Notes: generated from the letters alone by a model not told the origin. DNA of 19,896 nt from Bacteroidales bacterium UBA1628 (GCA_002321335.1 DCMG01000108.1:1-19896); one strand, 5' to 3'; counted from the first letter of the stretch, positions 7,107 through 15,712 are shown. Numbers and translations are program-made.

Positions 7107-7290
7107 AGATTCAGATATTCAAACAAGACAATCCTCCCGTGGCCTTCAGCAGACTCGGGATGGTTAACGAATGATTATTCAACGTGCTGCACGACAGCGG
7201 ATCGTCCGATCGGGGGTCCGCCTTTGATTTGCCGTCTGTCAGAATAGAACTGGGAGGTTCCATATAATACGTTAATCTTCTTTAGCGGTG

Positions 7291-7298
7291 CAAATATA
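7291..7298 (-). promoter_or_regulatory. Putative -7 box for the PPTase-lemA-DUF2207 operon
   Basis: TATATTTG on the minus strand, an exact match to TAnnTTTG; a weak TTTC lies 20 bp upstream where TTTG is expected. The PPTase ATG is about 185 bp downstream. Confidence 0.55.
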
Positions 7299-7338
7299 AT
7301 GATTTTTTGATTTAGAAAGAAAATACAACGGAAATTGT

Positions 7339-7346
7339 TATCTTTG
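7339..7346 (+). promoter_or_regulatory. Putative -7 box of the mdh promoter
   Basis: TATCTTTG, exact match to TAnnTTTG, 47 bp before the mdh ATG. No convincing TTTG is seen at the 19-21 bp upstream distance. Confidence 0.65.
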
Positions 7347-7393
7347 TAACACTTTTGACAGTTATAGGATTTTAACATAAAATTTTTTCTACA

Positions 7394-8386
7394 ATGGGAT
7401 TTTTGACAAATGAGAAGCTGCTCATCGTCGGCGCCGGCGGTGCGATCGGCTCAAACATGGCTCAGACCGCTCTTATGCTCGGTCTTACTCCTAATGTCTG
7501 CCTTTATGACATCATCGAACCGGCCGTTCACGGTGTCGCCGAGGAAATGTGCCACTGCGCCTTCCCGGGAGCGAACGTAAGCTGGACAACCGATCCGAAG
7601 GAGGCTTTCACAGGAGCCAAGTTCATCATCTCCTCTGGTGGAGCTCCGCGCAAGGACGGCATGACCCGCGAGGATCTTCTCAAAGGCAACTGTCAGATCG
7701 CCGCTCAGTTCGGTGACTACATCAAGGAGTACTGCCCTGACGTTAAGCACGTTGTGGTTATCTTCAACCCGGCTGATGTGACGGCTCTCACCGCTCTCAT
7801 CCACTCAGGCCTCAAGCCAAACCAGCTCACATCTCTCGCCGCTCTTGACTCAACACGTCTTCAGGAGCAGATCGCGAAGGAGTGCGGCGTGCAGCAGTCA
7901 AAGGTTACCGACTGCTACACCTATGGTGGCCACGGCGAGCAGATGGCCGTGTTCGCTTCAAACGCCAAGGTTGACGGCAAGCCTCTCTCCGAGTTCAACA
8001 TCTCCGAGGAGCGCTGGGCACAGATCAAGCACGACACCATCCAGGGCGGATCGAACATCATCAAGCTCCGCGGACGCTCTTCATTCCAGAGCCCAGCCTA
8101 CCAGGCTGTGAAGATGATTGAAGGTGCGATGGGCGGAACTCCGTTCACATGGCCTGCCGGCTGCTATGTAAACTGCGACAAGTGCGGTTTCAAGAATGTG
8201 ATGATGGCCATGCCTACGACCATCGACGCGACCGGTGTTCACTTCACTGAGCCTCAGGGAACCGAAGCCGAAATGGCCGACCTCCGCAAGTCTTACGAGC
8301 ACCTCTGCAATATGCGTGAGGAGATCATCAACCTCGGCATCGTTCCTCCGGTCGCTGACTGGAAAGAGGACAACGCCAACCTCTAG
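7394..8386 (+). CDS. mdh: Malate dehydrogenase
   Basis: NAD-dependent interconversion of malate and oxaloacetate in the cytoplasm, part of the reductive branch from PEP to fumarate/succinate used by fermenting Bacteroidales. The 330-residue protein has the Rossmann motif GAGGAIG (13-19), an acidic residue after the second strand (D39) favouring NAD, the active-site loop PRKDGMTR (R86, R92), the D152/R155 pair, and the catalytic histidine in GGHGEQM (H180). Length and C-terminal region match the Bacteroidetes form. It stands alone, with its own promoter box and a strong terminator. Codon use is biased toward C-ending codons more than in the neighbours, suggesting high expression, and it lacks the TGAATAT motif frequent elsewhere. 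Confidence 0.95.
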   Translation: MGFLTNEKLLIVGAGGAIGSNMAQTALMLGLTPNVCLYDIIEPAVHGVAEEMCHCAFPGANVSWTTDPKEAFTGAKFIISSGGAPRKDGMTREDLLKGNCQIAAQFGDYIKEYCPDVKHVVVIFNPADVTALTALIHSGLKPNQLTSLAALDSTRLQEQIAKECGVQQSKVTDCYTYGGHGEQMAVFASNAKVDGKPLSEFNISEERWAQIKHDTIQGGSNIIKLRGRSSFQSPAYQAVKMIEGAMGGTPFTWPAGCYVNCDKCGFKNVMMAMPTTIDATGVHFTEPQGTEAEMADLRKSYEHLCNMREEIINLGIVPPVADWKEDNANL

Positions 8387-8409
8387 TCGTTACAGACACA
8401 TTGAATATG

Positions 8410-8438
8410 ACAGGTCCGGGATTCCGGACCTGTTTTTG
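8410..8438 (+). terminator. Rho-independent terminator of mdh
   Basis: Perfect 10-bp stem (8410-8419 with 8424-8433), loop GATT, followed by a T-rich run, 23 bp after the mdh stop. Confidence 0.92.
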
Positions 8439-8468
8439 TTTGCACCACGGTCACATCGATGCTTCGAT

Positions 8469-8525
8469 GCTTCGACAAGCTCAGCAACCGCAGACTCAGC
8501 AACCCAGACTCAGAGACCGCAACAG
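8469..8525 (+). repeat. Dispersed intergenic repeat, copy 2
   Basis: GCTTCGACAAGCTCAGCAACCG at the start and ACTCAGAGACCGCAACAG at the end match copy 1 at 4017-4085 with a few transitions. Inside, ACTCAGCAACC and nearby ACTCAG units form a small direct repeat. It lies between the mdh terminator and the next promoter. Confidence 0.65.
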
Positions 8526-8600
8526 ACTAGTTGGTGAGATTGCCGAACCACAGCGACCGAACGGCACAAAATTCGTATCAATATATTCTTATAAAAGTGC

Positions 8601-8608
8601 TATTTTTG
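8601..8608 (+). promoter_or_regulatory. Putative -7 box for the TPR-envC-like-tsaE operon
   Basis: TATTTTTG, exact match to TAnnTTTG, 26 bp before the ATG at 8635. Confidence 0.6.
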
Positions 8609-8634
8609 TACTTTAGACTCGGGAATATAATAAT

Positions 8635-10326
8635 ATGAACGGAAAAAGGCTGATAACGGTGATAGTGGCCGGGATGCTTATGGCGTCCGGGTTGGGATAT
8701 TCACAAGAGAACAAGATAAGGCACCCACAGGACAACAAGATCGCCAAGACGGCTGACAGTGAATTGATTGACGCTGTCGCTGCGCTCGACAGCCAGCGGT
8801 ACAGAGAAGCGAAGGACAGGCTGGAGAAAATCACAGAGACGGCTCCAGGCAACGATGCGGCGTTTTATTACCTTGGAATGTGCCGGCTTTATCTCAACGA
8901 CGTGAACGGAGCGAAAGCGGCTTTCAAGAAGGCTTCCGAGATCGACCCATCCAACTTTTGGTACAAGGAAAGACTCGCTCGGGCATATTCAATGACAGGA
9001 GAGGACGATCTGACTGTCGCCACCTACGAGGAACTGCTGAAGGATTTCCCTAAGAAGAATGACATCTATTTCACGCTGGTCAACCTCTACCTCAAGCAGA
9101 ACCAGTACGACAAGGCTCTGGCTGCGATGGACCAGATTGAGAATGTGTTCGGAAAGAGTGAGAACGTGACCGCCACAAGGTACGACATACTGCTTCGCCA
9201 GAACAAGCCGGAGGAGGCGCTGAAGACCCTGGAGGACTATAACAAGGAGTTCTCCTCTCCATACGTCCTCACCAAACTGGGCGACCATTCGATGGCTGAA
9301 TATAAAGACACGGCGGCTCTCGCCTACTACCGCGAGGCTCTGGACTTGCAAAGCGGTTATATGCCGGCCCTTCTCGGCGAATCAGAGGTGTACCGCATCC
9401 GCCGGAATTTTCCGGAATTCTTCAAGACAGTGAACCTGTTCGTAAGCGACGAGGAGACCGACATCCAGACCAAGACGCAGTATCTTGACATGCTCGTAAG
9501 GCGTTCCGACCCGAGATTCCTCCAAAATGTCAAACCGCAGATCGACACTCTGTACGAGAATCTGGTGCAGAGCCATCCTTCTGACAGTTCGGCGCTCACG
9601 GCCGCCGGGTTATACTGGTACTCGACGGAAAGAATTGCCAAGGCCAAGGAATTGCTGCACAAGAATATGACCTTGTACCCTGAAAGCCTTGGAGCCACGG
9701 CCACATACGTCCAGCTTCTCGGACTTCAGAAGGACTGGGATGCCTTGGATACGGCTTGCGACAGCGCTCTGGTGAGATTTCCGAAGGAGACCTCATTTCT
9801 GGACATGAAGAACGTCTCATGCTACAACAGGAAGGATTGGCAGGGAATCATTGACAACAACAAGAGAATCATCGAGATAGCTCAGGGCGACACCTCCGTG
9901 ACGATTCCGGCCCTGTCCTCCATCGGAGACATGTACCACGAGCTCGGGAACGAGAAGGAAGCTTTCAAGGTCTACGCTCAGGTGCTGAAAATCAATCCGG
10001 ACTATGCGCCGGCCCTTAACAATTACGCCTACTTTCTTGCGCTCAAGGGCAGCAAACTGAAGAAAGCCTGTGCGATGAGCAAGAAGACAATCGAGAAAGA
10101 GCCCGACAACCCGACGTACCTGGACACATACGGATGGATCCTTCACCTTTTGGGGAGGAATCAGGAGGCCAAGACGCAGTTCAAGCACGCGATGCTCTAC
10201 GGCGCGAAAGAGAGTGTCACAAGTCTGGAGCATTATGCCGTTGTGCTTGAGGCTCTTGGAGAGACAGACCTCGCCAAGGTTTACAGGACTCTGGCGGAAA
10301 ACAGGAAAGCGGAGGGTAAGGAATAA
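8635..10326 (+). CDS. Secreted tetratricopeptide-repeat protein
   Basis: The 563-residue protein starts with a signal peptide (about 1-23, MNGKRLITVIVAGMLMASG) and is then almost entirely helical TPR repeats, seen as recurring AFYYLGMCRLYLND, YFTLVNLYLKQNQYDKAL, and PALNNYAYFLALKG units, about a dozen in all. It probably acts as a periplasmic or outer-membrane-facing scaffold; no catalytic domain is present. The signal peptide has no lipobox cysteine. Its stop TAA shares a base with the ATG of the EnvC-like gene (TAATG), so the two are translationally coupled, suggesting a joint role at the cell wall. The promoter box lies 26 bp upstream of the start. Partner proteins are unknown. Confidence 0.88.
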   Translation: MNGKRLITVIVAGMLMASGLGYSQENKIRHPQDNKIAKTADSELIDAVAALDSQRYREAKDRLEKITETAPGNDAAFYYLGMCRLYLNDVNGAKAAFKKASEIDPSNFWYKERLARAYSMTGEDDLTVATYEELLKDFPKKNDIYFTLVNLYLKQNQYDKALAAMDQIENVFGKSENVTATRYDILLRQNKPEEALKTLEDYNKEFSSPYVLTKLGDHSMAEYKDTAALAYYREALDLQSGYMPALLGESEVYRIRRNFPEFFKTVNLFVSDEETDIQTKTQYLDMLVRRSDPRFLQNVKPQIDTLYENLVQSHPSDSSALTAAGLYWYSTERIAKAKELLHKNMTLYPESLGATATYVQLLGLQKDWDALDTACDSALVRFPKETSFLDMKNVSCYNRKDWQGIIDNNKRIIEIAQGDTSVTIPALSSIGDMYHELGNEKEAFKVYAQVLKINPDYAPALNNYAYFLALKGSKLKKACAMSKKTIEKEPDNPTYLDTYGWILHLLGRNQEAKTQFKHAMLYGAKESVTSLEHYAVVLEALGETDLAKVYRTLAENRKAEGKE

Positions 10327-11534
10327 TGGGAAGACGGACCGGAATATTCATTTTTGCTGTCATCGCCGCCCTGGCCTGGCATATTCCGGCATATTCCCAA
10401 AATACTCGGGCGCAGGAGGCGCGCAGGGCACGGCTCCAGAAGGAGATAGCCATTCTGGACGAGCAGATCAGGGTCAATTCCACAAAAAGCGCGAATGCGA
10501 TGAATCGCCTCACACTCATCAGCGGGAAGGTTGACTCCCGGAAGCGGCTCATTGAAGAAAGTGACAGAGAGATTTCTGAATATTCAGACTCGATCGCAAG
10601 AAAGGAGGGCGAAATCAGGGTCATCAAGGCAAGGTTGGACACCTTGTCAGCGCACTATGCAAGGCTTGTGCGGGGGGCCTACGTCAACAGAAGTCCGAAG
10701 GTCTGGTATATGTACATTCTGGCCAGCGACAACATCGGGCAGGCTTTCAGGAGATACGGCTACCTGCGTGATCTGTCAAGGCAGATGAATGTACAGGCCT
10801 CGAAAATTATTGACATTCAAGAGGAACTTGAAAAGGAAAGTGCTGTTTTGTCCGCGATAAAGAAGGATGCGGAGGCGGTCAGAGCCCAAAGGGTTTCTGA
10901 GATGAACAAACTCAAGACCGAGGAGGACGAGGCCAGAAACCTTGTGAGCCAACTTAAGAAAAACAAGAAGAAGTACCTGTCAGACCTGTCCAGAAAACAG
11001 CGTGAGGTGGAGGCGCTCAACAGAGAGATCGAGAGGATCATCCGTGCCGCCACCGAAGGTTCCTCCGGCAAGTCCGGGAAGGGAGGATCGAAGACTGCGG
11101 CACGCAAGCCGATCGACTACACCTTGGCCAAGAAATTCGAGGCGAACAAAGGTAAGCTTCCATGGCCGGCGGACGGTCCTGTCGTGGATCATTTCGGCCA
11201 GCGCTTTCATCCGGTCTACACTAATCTCAAACTTCCGTTCAATAATGGTGTGACCATAGCACTTGCGGCCGGAACGGAGATCAAGGCTGTGTTTGACGGT
11301 GTCGTGAAACAGATTGTGGTCATGCCGGGTTACAACAAGTGCGTGCTTGTGCAGCACGGCAACTATTTCTCATTCTACTGCAAACTGGGGACGGTCAGTG
11401 TCAAAGCCGGGGACAAGGTGAAGACGGGACAAGTTGTCGGGACGGTTGACACTATAGGTGGTGAGACGCAGCTGCATTTCCAGATCTGGTCGGGGCGCAC
11501 GCCGCAGAATCCAGAGACTTGGCTGAGGCCATAA
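10326..11534 (+). CDS. EnvC-like murein hydrolase activator (coiled coil plus degenerate LytM/M23 domain)
   Basis: Periplasmic protein of 402 residues: signal peptide (about 1-24), two long coiled-coil stretches (about 28-110 and 150-245) separated by a short region with YVNRSPKVWYMYIL, a Ser/Gly/Lys linker (about 245-265), and a C-terminal LytM/M23 domain (278-402). The zinc ligands are mostly lost: the expected HxxxD reads N306-N-G-V-T310, the YxHL histidine is K353, and HxH reads Q382-L-H384, leaving only H384. This is the pattern of EnvC-type factors, which activate amidases and do not cut peptidoglycan themselves, so an activator role in cell separation is inferred. Coupled to the TPR gene upstream; tsaE follows after 13 bp. 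Confidence 0.9.
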   Translation: MGRRTGIFIFAVIAALAWHIPAYSQNTRAQEARRARLQKEIAILDEQIRVNSTKSANAMNRLTLISGKVDSRKRLIEESDREISEYSDSIARKEGEIRVIKARLDTLSAHYARLVRGAYVNRSPKVWYMYILASDNIGQAFRRYGYLRDLSRQMNVQASKIIDIQEELEKESAVLSAIKKDAEAVRAQRVSEMNKLKTEEDEARNLVSQLKKNKKKYLSDLSRKQREVEALNREIERIIRAATEGSSGKSGKGGSKTAARKPIDYTLAKKFEANKGKLPWPADGPVVDHFGQRFHPVYTNLKLPFNNGVTIALAAGTEIKAVFDGVVKQIVVMPGYNKCVLVQHGNYFSFYCKLGTVSVKAGDKVKTGQVVGTVDTIGGETQLHFQIWSGRTPQNPETWLRP

Positions 11535-11547
11535 ATTCATTTGTGAC

Positions 11548-11973
11548 ATGAGACACGAGATCATCATAAAAGGCCTGCAGGACATCGACAGGGCCGCGGG
11601 CGAGTTCCTTTCACAGACAAAAGGGCATAATATCATTGCGTTCTACGCTCCTATGGGAGCCGGTAAGACAACGTTCACCACGGCTGTCTGCCGGAGACTT
11701 GGGGTGCGGGAGGACGCTGTCAGTTCTCCGACGTTCGCTATCGTGAATGAATATCGCACCGGTTCCGGGGAACCGATGTATCACTTTGATTTCTACAGAA
11801 TCACCAAGACCTCCGAAGCTCTTGACATCGGGTTCTACGACTACATCGACAGCGGGTGCCTCTGCATCATTGAGTGGCCAGAGAACATCGAGGAGATTCT
11901 TCCGGAGGAGACACTCTGGGTGCACATCTCGGTCAATCCTGACGAATCCCGTACTGTTTCCTGGGATGATTAA
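11548..11973 (+). CDS. tsaE: tRNA threonylcarbamoyladenosine biosynthesis ATPase TsaE
   Basis: Cytoplasmic ATPase that works with TsaB and TsaD in making t6A at position 37 of ANN-decoding tRNAs. The 141-residue length is normal. Motifs: Walker A in MGAGKTTF (36-43), SSPTFAIVNEY (59-69), HFDFYRI (79-85), and IEWPENI (108-114), all typical of TsaE. Start is the ATG at 11548, 13 bp after the EnvC-like stop, so it is probably the last gene of the TPR operon; t6A synthesis has no obvious functional tie to its two neighbours. Convergent with yifB, with a long hairpin between. Confidence 0.95.
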   Translation: MRHEIIIKGLQDIDRAAGEFLSQTKGHNIIAFYAPMGAGKTTFTTAVCRRLGVREDAVSSPTFAIVNEYRTGSGEPMYHFDFYRITKTSEALDIGFYDYIDSGCLCIIEWPENIEEILPEETLWVHISVNPDESRTVSWDD

Positions 11974-12024
11974 GGACTTGTCCAAATCATCTATTAGAAA
12001 CGGTTTCACACTTCCGAAGGCAAT

Positions 12025-12092
12025 GGCCAGAAAAAAGGCAAATTGAAAATTTTGCACGGTAGACCAAAATTTTCAATTTGATTTTTCTGGCC
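12025..12092. terminator. Long bidirectional hairpin between tsaE and yifB
   Basis: Left arm 12025-12054 and right arm 12065-12092 pair over 11 bp (GGCCAGAAAAA with its complement) and 15 bp (AAATTGAAAATTTTG with its complement), interrupted by a small bulge; loop of 10 nt. Positioned between convergent genes, it most likely ends both transcripts. Confidence 0.75.
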
Positions 12093-12102
12093 TTTGTGTA
12101 CA

Positions 12103-13677
12103 TTACCCGAAAGTATCTAAGTTGAGGCGGTCGAGGAAACGGTAGGCGGCGGCTTCGCGGAGATATTCAGGCTTGATGTCGCGGGACATCTCAAGGTCGG
12201 CTATGGTTCTGGCGACTTTGAGGATTCTCGAATATGCTCGGGCGGAAAGTCCAAGGCGGCCGATGAGCAGTTCCATCACCTTGCGGCACTCCTCATTCAA
12301 CTGGCAATGCTTCTCCAGAAGGCGGTTGTTCATCTCGGCGTTCGTGAATATCCCGTCATCGGCGAAACGCTGTTTTTGCAGGGTCCGGGCTTTGAGAACC
12401 CTCTGAGCCACAACCTCACTGGACTCCCCTTTCTTGCGGCCGACGAGTTTCACTGTGTCTACGGGATGGAGCCATAACTGAATATCAATGCGATCCATTA
12501 CCGGGCCGGAGAGTTTTGAGAGATAGTTCAGCCGTTGGCCAGGAGTGCAACGACAGCGGTCTCCTTCACCGTAATAGCCGCACGGGCAAGGATTCGATGC
12601 TGCCACCAGCATAAACGAGGCGGGATATTCAAGTTTGGAGCGGAGTCTTGAAATCGTTACTCTCCGGTCTTCCATAGGGCCTCTAAGAGCCTCCAGGACG
12701 GATTTCGGCATCTGGCCATATTCATCAAGGAAAAGGATTCCGTTCTCGGCGAGGGTTACTTCCCCAGGGCGGATGTCGGCTCCGGCTCCGCCGCCGATGA
12801 TCGCAGGGAGGGACGCGCTGTAATGGGGAGCGCGGAAGGGGCGTGTACGGATCAGGCCGATCTGCGAGCCTTTCATTCCGGCTACAGAATAGATTTTGCT
12901 TGTGATAATGGCCTCTTCCGTGGTCATCGGAGGGAGGATTCCGGCCATCGCCTTGGCCAGGGAACTCTTGCCGCTGCCTGGCGGACCGACCATAATCAGG
13001 TTGTGTCCTCCCGCCGCGGCGATCTCAACTCCCCTCTTGGCTCCCTCCTGACCGATTATCTCCGAAAAATCCATCACGTCCTGACCAGACAGCTTTTTGC
13101 CCCTCATGGAGTTTCTGGACAGTTTCCTGTAAAGCCTTGTGTTCCAAACAAGGAGATCGCTGCAATCCTCCTGTTCCTCAAGAATACGGATGACATCGGC
13201 CAGAGTCTCCACGCCGAATATTGACAAATCATTGCATTCTGTGGCCTCAAGGGCGGAGCGTAACGGCAGGATGCACCCTGATATTCCCAGACCGGTCACA
13301 AGATCAGCGAACGGAAGGGCTCCTTGGACCTCACGCACTGAGCCGTCCAAGCCAAGTTCGCCCATAATCAGATATTTGTCAAGACCTGGGAAATGCTTCT
13401 GCTCGGAGGCGGCAAGGATGCCGATGGCGATCGGAAGGTCATAGCCGCTGCCGTTCTTCCGCACGTCAGCAGGAGCCAGATTGATGACTATCTTTTTGCC
13501 GGGAATCCTGAATCCCAACGACTGAAGGGCGGTGATTGTCCGCAGAAGGCTCTCCTTAACCGCCACGTCAGCCAAGCCGACCAGATGGATTCCTATTCCT
13601 TGTGTGATGTCCACCTCCACGGTGACGGGGACCGCCTCGATGCCGACGCACTTTGCCCCAAGAATGTTTATCAACAT
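12103..13677 (-). CDS. yifB: YifB/ComM family Mg-chelatase-like AAA+ ATPase
   Basis: Protein of 524 residues with the family's three parts: an N-terminal ribosomal-S5/Lon-like domain (about 1-170), an AAA+ core with Walker A GPPGSGKS (231-238), Walker B ILFLDEY (314-320) and the NPCPCGYYG motif (362-370), and a C-terminal Mg-chelatase domain. In competent bacteria ComM is a hexameric helicase that extends branch migration of incoming DNA; in non-competent species its role is unclear. Start is the ATG at 13677, with a CATATTTG promoter-like box 26 bp upstream. Size is normal and all motifs are intact. It is transcribed alone and diverges from the nucleoside kinase. Confidence 0.94.
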   Translation of the reverse strand: MLINILGAKCVGIEAVPVTVEVDITQGIGIHLVGLADVAVKESLLRTITALQSLGFRIPGKKIVINLAPADVRKNGSGYDLPIAIGILAASEQKHFPGLDKYLIMGELGLDGSVREVQGALPFADLVTGLGISGCILPLRSALEATECNDLSIFGVETLADVIRILEEQEDCSDLLVWNTRLYRKLSRNSMRGKKLSGQDVMDFSEIIGQEGAKRGVEIAAAGGHNLIMVGPPGSGKSSLAKAMAGILPPMTTEEAIITSKIYSVAGMKGSQIGLIRTRPFRAPHYSASLPAIIGGGAGADIRPGEVTLAENGILFLDEYGQMPKSVLEALRGPMEDRRVTISRLRSKLEYPASFMLVAASNPCPCGYYGEGDRCRCTPGQRLNYLSKLSGPVMDRIDIQLWLHPVDTVKLVGRKKGESSEVVAQRVLKARTLQKQRFADDGIFTNAEMNNRLLEKHCQLNEECRKVMELLIGRLGLSARAYSRILKVARTIADLEMSRDIKPEYLREAAAYRFLDRLNLDTFG

Positions 13678-13702
13678 AGTTTGAGTTCATTATGTACTCC
13701 GG

Positions 13703-13710
13703 CAAATATG
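13703..13710 (-). promoter_or_regulatory. Putative -7 box for yifB
   Basis: CATATTTG on the minus strand, 7 of 8 matches to TAnnTTTG, 25 bp before the yifB ATG. Confidence 0.45.
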
Positions 13711-13869
13711 GCGCAATAAAACGTAAATTTTCAAAAGAAACAGAAAATCCGTCATAAAAAACAGAAATATTTTTTCTTATGTCCGGACGACACCGACGCT
13801 TCACGCCTTCTGAATCGTAAAGGAATGTTAAATTACAGTTACAACGGCAAGTTTGACATCATTTTTGAT

Positions 13870-13877
13870 TATATTTG
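13870..13877 (+). promoter_or_regulatory. Putative -7 box for the nucleoside kinase gene
   Basis: TATATTTG, exact match to TAnnTTTG, 28 bp before the ATG at 13906. A TTTG at 13852-13855 lies closer than the usual 19-21 bp spacing. Confidence 0.6.
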
Positions 13878-13905
13878 AGAGATTTCTTTTAATAAAAACG
13901 CGAAA

Positions 13906-15636
13906 ATGGAAAAGAATGAGATAACACTGTTCTGCGTCAATGACGGTAAGAACCATAAGATTGAGAAAGGACAGGATCTGAAAGCGTTGTCGGACAAGTT
14001 CTGTTCAAGTGTCACGGATGAGAAGACGGGAAAGACATATGATGTGCTGGCGGCACTGGTGGACAACAAACTGAAAGAGTTGAGTTTCAGGCCGGCGAAT
14101 CTGCATAGGGTCGAGTTCATCGGGTACAACCATCCGGACGGGAGACGGAGCTATGTGCGCTCGCTCTGCTTCGTGCTTCAGAACGCTATTAGGGAACTCT
14201 ACCCGGACAAGGTGCTCGTGATAGACCACTCACTGCCGAGCGGACTTTACTGTGAGATCATCGAGAAAGGCAAGAATGACGACGGACGCAACAAGGTCTA
14301 TTTCGTTACCGATGACGAGATCGACAGGATCAGGGAGAAGATGAAGGAGATTGTGGCGAAGGATCTGCCGTTCACAAAGGTCAAGATGTTCTCCGAGGAG
14401 GCCGAGAAACTCTTCATCGCCAACAACCAGCCTCAGAAAGCCGAACTTCAGAAGAGTCTTGGGACATTCAGTTGCAGCGTTTACTACCTTGACGGAAAGG
14501 CCGACACGTTCCATGGACCGCTGATTCCATCTACTGGCTACCTCAAAGTGTTCGACATCAGCGGGATGGGCGATGGATTCTGTCTACAGTCCCCGATGAT
14601 GACAGACTTCAACAAAGTTATGCCGATGAAGCGGCAGGGCAAAATCTCAGCGGCCCTGAAGGAATATTCCGACTGGTGCTCCATCATCAACATCGAGAGC
14701 GTCGGAACGCTGAACAAGGCCGTGAAGGACGGCAAATCCGTCAGCATCATCAACTTGGCTGAATCCCTCCACGAAAGGAACTACGCAAGGATAGCGGACA
14801 GAATCTATGCCGAGAGGGGTACGAAGAGGATCGTTATGATAGCCGGCCCGTCTTCCAGCGGAAAGACATCGTCATCCCTGCGGATTGCCCTCCAATGCAA
14901 AGTGTTGGGGCTCAAGCCGAAAGTCATCGAACTGGACAACTATTTCGTGGACAGGGAGCATACTCCGAAGGACGAGGACGGCAACTACGATTTCGAGTCA
15001 CTCCATGCGATGGATCTCGATTTCCTCAACAAACAGCTCAACGAACTGCTTGAGGGCAAAGAGGTTGAGATCCCACGTTTCGATTTCAAGACAGGAAGCA
15101 GAGTCTTCGAAGGCAACAAGCTGCGTCTTGAGGACAAGGACATTCTGATCATGGAAGGCATCCACGCCCTGAACCCAGAAATGACCTCGGCGGTTGACAA
15201 CTCAAGGATATTCAGAGTCTATGTCTCCGCCCTGACCTCATTGAACATCGATGAGAACAACAACATGTCCACATCAGACAACCGTCTGCTCCGCAGGATG
15301 GTGCGTGACAACAGGGTCAGAGGCATAACCCCGGAAGAGACGATAATGAGGTGGAACAGCGTGCGCAGAGGGGAAAGCAGGAATATATTCCCGTTCCAGG
15401 AAAATGCCGACGTGTTGTTCAACTCCGCTCTGATCTTTGAGCTGCCGATGCTGAAATACTATGCGGAGCCGCTTCTGCTCAGGATTTCTCCGAATTCTCC
15501 GGCCTACACCGAGGCTGTGCGCCTGCTCAAGTTCCTGGACTACATTGTGGCTCTTCAGCCAAGTGAGATTTCTGCGATTCCTCCGACATCAATCATGCGT
15601 GAATTTATCGGCGGACAGACGCTGACAAGAGATTAA
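13906..15636 (+). CDS. Nucleoside (uridine-type) kinase with ThrRS-like N-terminal domain
   Basis: 576 residues in two parts. Residues 1-280 resemble the TGS/SAD editing-region architecture of threonyl-tRNA synthetases (FIGYNHPDGRRSYVRS, then a SAD-like region with GPLIPSTGYL) without a synthetase core. Residues about 305-510 form a P-loop kinase of the uridine kinase/phosphoribulokinase group: Walker A GPSSSGKTS (314-322), a LDNYFVDREHTPKDEDGNYDF substrate region, ILIMEGIHALNP, and an RRMVRDNRVRG lid segment. It probably phosphorylates a nucleoside such as uridine; the substrate is inferred from the family. This fused form is common in Bacteroidetes and Firmicutes. Single gene with its own promoter box and a strong terminator. 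Confidence 0.9.
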   Translation: MEKNEITLFCVNDGKNHKIEKGQDLKALSDKFCSSVTDEKTGKTYDVLAALVDNKLKELSFRPANLHRVEFIGYNHPDGRRSYVRSLCFVLQNAIRELYPDKVLVIDHSLPSGLYCEIIEKGKNDDGRNKVYFVTDDEIDRIREKMKEIVAKDLPFTKVKMFSEEAEKLFIANNQPQKAELQKSLGTFSCSVYYLDGKADTFHGPLIPSTGYLKVFDISGMGDGFCLQSPMMTDFNKVMPMKRQGKISAALKEYSDWCSIINIESVGTLNKAVKDGKSVSIINLAESLHERNYARIADRIYAERGTKRIVMIAGPSSSGKTSSSLRIALQCKVLGLKPKVIELDNYFVDREHTPKDEDGNYDFESLHAMDLDFLNKQLNELLEGKEVEIPRFDFKTGSRVFEGNKLRLEDKDILIMEGIHALNPEMTSAVDNSRIFRVYVSALTSLNIDENNNMSTSDNRLLRRMVRDNRVRGITPEETIMRWNSVRRGESRNIFPFQENADVLFNSALIFELPMLKYYAEPLLLRISPNSPAYTEAVRLLKFLDYIVALQPSEISAIPPTSIMREFIGGQTLTRD

Positions 15637-15674
15637 AAATAGGCTCTCATAGGGACTTACGGTTTAAGCAAAAG

Positions 15675-15712
15675 AGAACGGCTGGCCAATATCATTTTTG
15701 GTCAGCCGTTCT
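15675..15712. terminator. Shared terminator between nucleoside kinase and Bat operon
   Basis: 13-bp stem (15675-15687 with 15700-15712, one G-T pair) with a 12-nt loop. Thymine-rich sequence follows on both strands, as suits convergent transcripts. Confidence 0.85.

Larger units (their letters stand above)
7107..7393. other. Divergent promoter region between PPTase operon and mdh
   Basis: 287 bp, holding TAnnTTTG boxes for both directions (7291-7298 minus, 7339-7346 plus). The stretch 7107-7285 would be a long leader of the PPTase operon; it contains the small palindrome CGTGCTGCACG and short GC-rich complementary segments around 7197-7222, but I recognise no riboswitch. Confidence 0.5.

Noticed and set aside
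7197..7250. Possible riboswitch or tRNA-like fold upstream of the PPTase
   Set aside because: Only short complementary segments; no known aptamer core, anticodon arm or acceptor stem could be traced.
12025..12092. Reading the long hairpin as a pair of IS ends
   Set aside because: The arms are only 10 nt apart with nothing between, no target duplication is visible, and the position between convergent genes explains it.
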